Below are positions 29,560 through 30,574 of a DNA stretch of 30,574 nucleotides, one piece after another. Position numbers and translations under genes: made by a program. The notes under the pieces are model-generated. The model was not told where the DNA came from and did not search any database. It saw only the letters and a program-made list of their open reading frames with translations. Within the stretch, counting starts at the first letter, position 1. Every line of letters begins with the position of its first letter. This DNA is from a virus. Location: positions 1 through 30,574 of the IMG/VR virus record IMGVR_UViG_3300021406_000192, one strand, 5' to 3'.

Positions 29560-30574
29560 TAGGGTTTCACTCGAACGGCTGTCTTTCCGGTGAGCTTCTC
29601 CCACCGCTTGGTAATCACGTCGCAATACTCTGGAGACATCTCCATCATGTAGCAGGTGCGGTTTGTCTTCTCGCACGCTATGAGCGTCGAGCCGGAGCCA
29701 CCGAACAGGTCGAGGACTGTTTTGCATTCCTTGCCGTACTTTTCAAAGCACCACTCGGCCAGTGCGACCGGCTTCTGAGTGGGGTGACAGCGGCGTTCGC
29801 CACGCTCTGACGCTTTGAGCATCCCGTTCCACTGATGCACGCAAATGCGAACGGCTGTCTTTTGATTTGTCCACGCGAGTTCCGCGTCGGCGAAATCGTT
29901 TCCGTTATTTTGCTTGTCCCATACAATCCAGCACGACGAAGGCGGTAGCTTGTTGGCGTAATGGTTCCCACCCCAAAAGATGAGGACGGGAATTCCCATC
30001 GCGGCACAGATGTTGTATGCGGCGACGGCTGTATCCGTGGAGTCATCACCGATGACCGGGGCGTACACGTTGGCCGGGATAATCTTCCCGTGCCCCACGG
30101 AGCCCCTGAATTTGCCGCCAGAGCCTATCTTGCCGCTACCCTTGACGATGCTGATGCCATACGGCGGGTCAGTGTTGACCATGTCGGGCTTCGTGCCGTC
30201 AAGTAGGCGGGTTATGTCATCCACTGACGTGGAATCGCCACATAAGAGCCTGTGGAGGCCAAGAATGATGATTTCTCCGGGGACTGTCTCAGCCGCTTCA
30301 GGGGCCGGGGCGTCAGGAGCGTCATCTTCATAACCGTTCAGAGTGTTTGTGGCACCTAAAAGCTCGGCAATCTCTTCCGTACTGAAATATCCCTGTAAAT
30401 CTAAATCCGGGATGAGGTCTTTCAAAACCCCCGAGTCCCATTCGAGGCCAAGCTGGCCGACGCGGTTGTCAGCGATTGCCAGCCCTCGGGCTTCCGGAGA
30501 GTCAATACTGAGGTCGGTTCTTTTTACAGCTATGAGCTTCGTGCCGTCAGACTCAACAACGATGACTTCGTGAA
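29559..30574 (-). CDS. ParB-like nuclease domain/DNA methyltransferase fusion, partial
   Basis: The frame is open to the right edge, so the start is outside; a TTG at 30425 is not the start, since residues before it are plainly protein-like. The visible N-terminal part (TKLIAVKRTDLSIDSPEARG, LAIADNRVGQLGLEWDSGVL) is the end of a ParB/sulfiredoxin-like domain. After an Ala/Pro-rich acidic linker comes a DNA methyltransferase: HRLLCGDST, catalytic DPPY (VNTDPPYGIS) and, near the C-terminus, the SAM-binding VLDLFGGSGSTLIACE. Motif IV before motif I is the beta-class order, for N4-cytosine or N6-adenine methylation. Such ParB-methylase fusions are common next to phage terminases. It may protect phage DNA from restriction. 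Confidence 0.9.
   Translation of the reverse strand, partial: HEVIVVESDGTKLIAVKRTDLSIDSPEARGLAIADNRVGQLGLEWDSGVLKDLIPDLDLQGYFSTEEIAELLGATNTLNGYEDDAPDAPAPEAAETVPGEIIILGLHRLLCGDSTSVDDITRLLDGTKPDMVNTDPPYGISIVKGSGKIGSGGKFRGSVGHGKIIPANVYAPVIGDDSTDTAVAAYNICAAMGIPVLIFWGGNHYANKLPPSSCWIVWDKQNNGNDFADAELAWTNQKTAVRICVHQWNGMLKASERGERRCHPTQKPVALAEWCFEKYGKECKTVLDLFGGSGSTLIACEKTNRTCYMMEMSPEYCDVITKRWEKLTGKTAVRVKP

Noticed and set aside
30425-30574. TTG at 30425 as start of the methyltransferase
   Set aside because: The frame upstream to the window edge encodes a ParB-like domain (KLIAVKRTDL, IADNRVGQLGLEWD), so the gene starts outside.

Overview
The window is the junction between a bacterial chromosome and one end of a tailed prophage (siphovirus type, HK97-like head), read from a single contig end to end. 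The host is probably an Acidobacteriota (Terriglobia-like) bacterium. This is an inference from several small proteins whose patterns I associate with that phylum: the HRHNxDGSxDSIC proteins at 1523 and 2856, the CGYKIPP zinc ribbon at 6478, and the SAAARKKIGDAQRKRWA protein at 6655. No rRNA, tRNA or CRISPR is visible, so the taxonomy rests on these alone.

Left edge (1-982): the start of a chromosomal homocysteine S-methyltransferase, running off the window. 983-1346 is gene-poor and AT-richer, and holds a phased cluster of four TTCAGCA/TGCTGAA heptamers. It is the best candidate for the prophage left end, though no att core can be proven from one side.

1347-5339 is an accessory zone. It has small Cys/His proteins, a response regulator fused to an RsbRD-like domain, and several unknown small or membrane proteins, mostly on the minus strand and tightly packed, often with touching or overlapping convergent stops. 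5340-8573 is the lysis/accessory zone: GH24 endolysin, a secreted beta-rich protein, a frameshifted zinc ribbon, an SprT-like metallopeptidase, three coiled-coil/membrane proteins (holin candidates) and a C2H2-like protein. Plus-strand genes are interleaved here.

8638-29559 is a classic late operon on the minus strand, read right to left: small terminase, large terminase, portal, prohead protease, major capsid, small connector-region protein, head-tail connector, head closure, gp10-like, DUF3168-like tail completion, tail tube, tail assembly chaperone G with a -1 frameshift product GT, tape measure (851 aa), small tail protein, a 1322-aa fibre with a Sec signal peptide, two distal-tail proteins, an NlpC/P60-like peptidase and the J-like tip protein. 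Most neighbours are separated by a few bases or overlap as TAATG/ATGA. The larger gaps carry strong stem-loops. The right edge (29559-30574) is a ParB-like/DNA methyltransferase fusion that continues outside. Integrase, repressor and replication genes are not in the window and probably lie to the right.

The most interesting items are the exported fibre and its exported companion, a clear A AAC CCT slippery site in the tail chaperone, the Cys-rich tail on the prohead protease, the prophage-end response regulator flanked by two paralogous Cys/His proteins, and the cluster of unknown membrane proteins next to the lysis genes.
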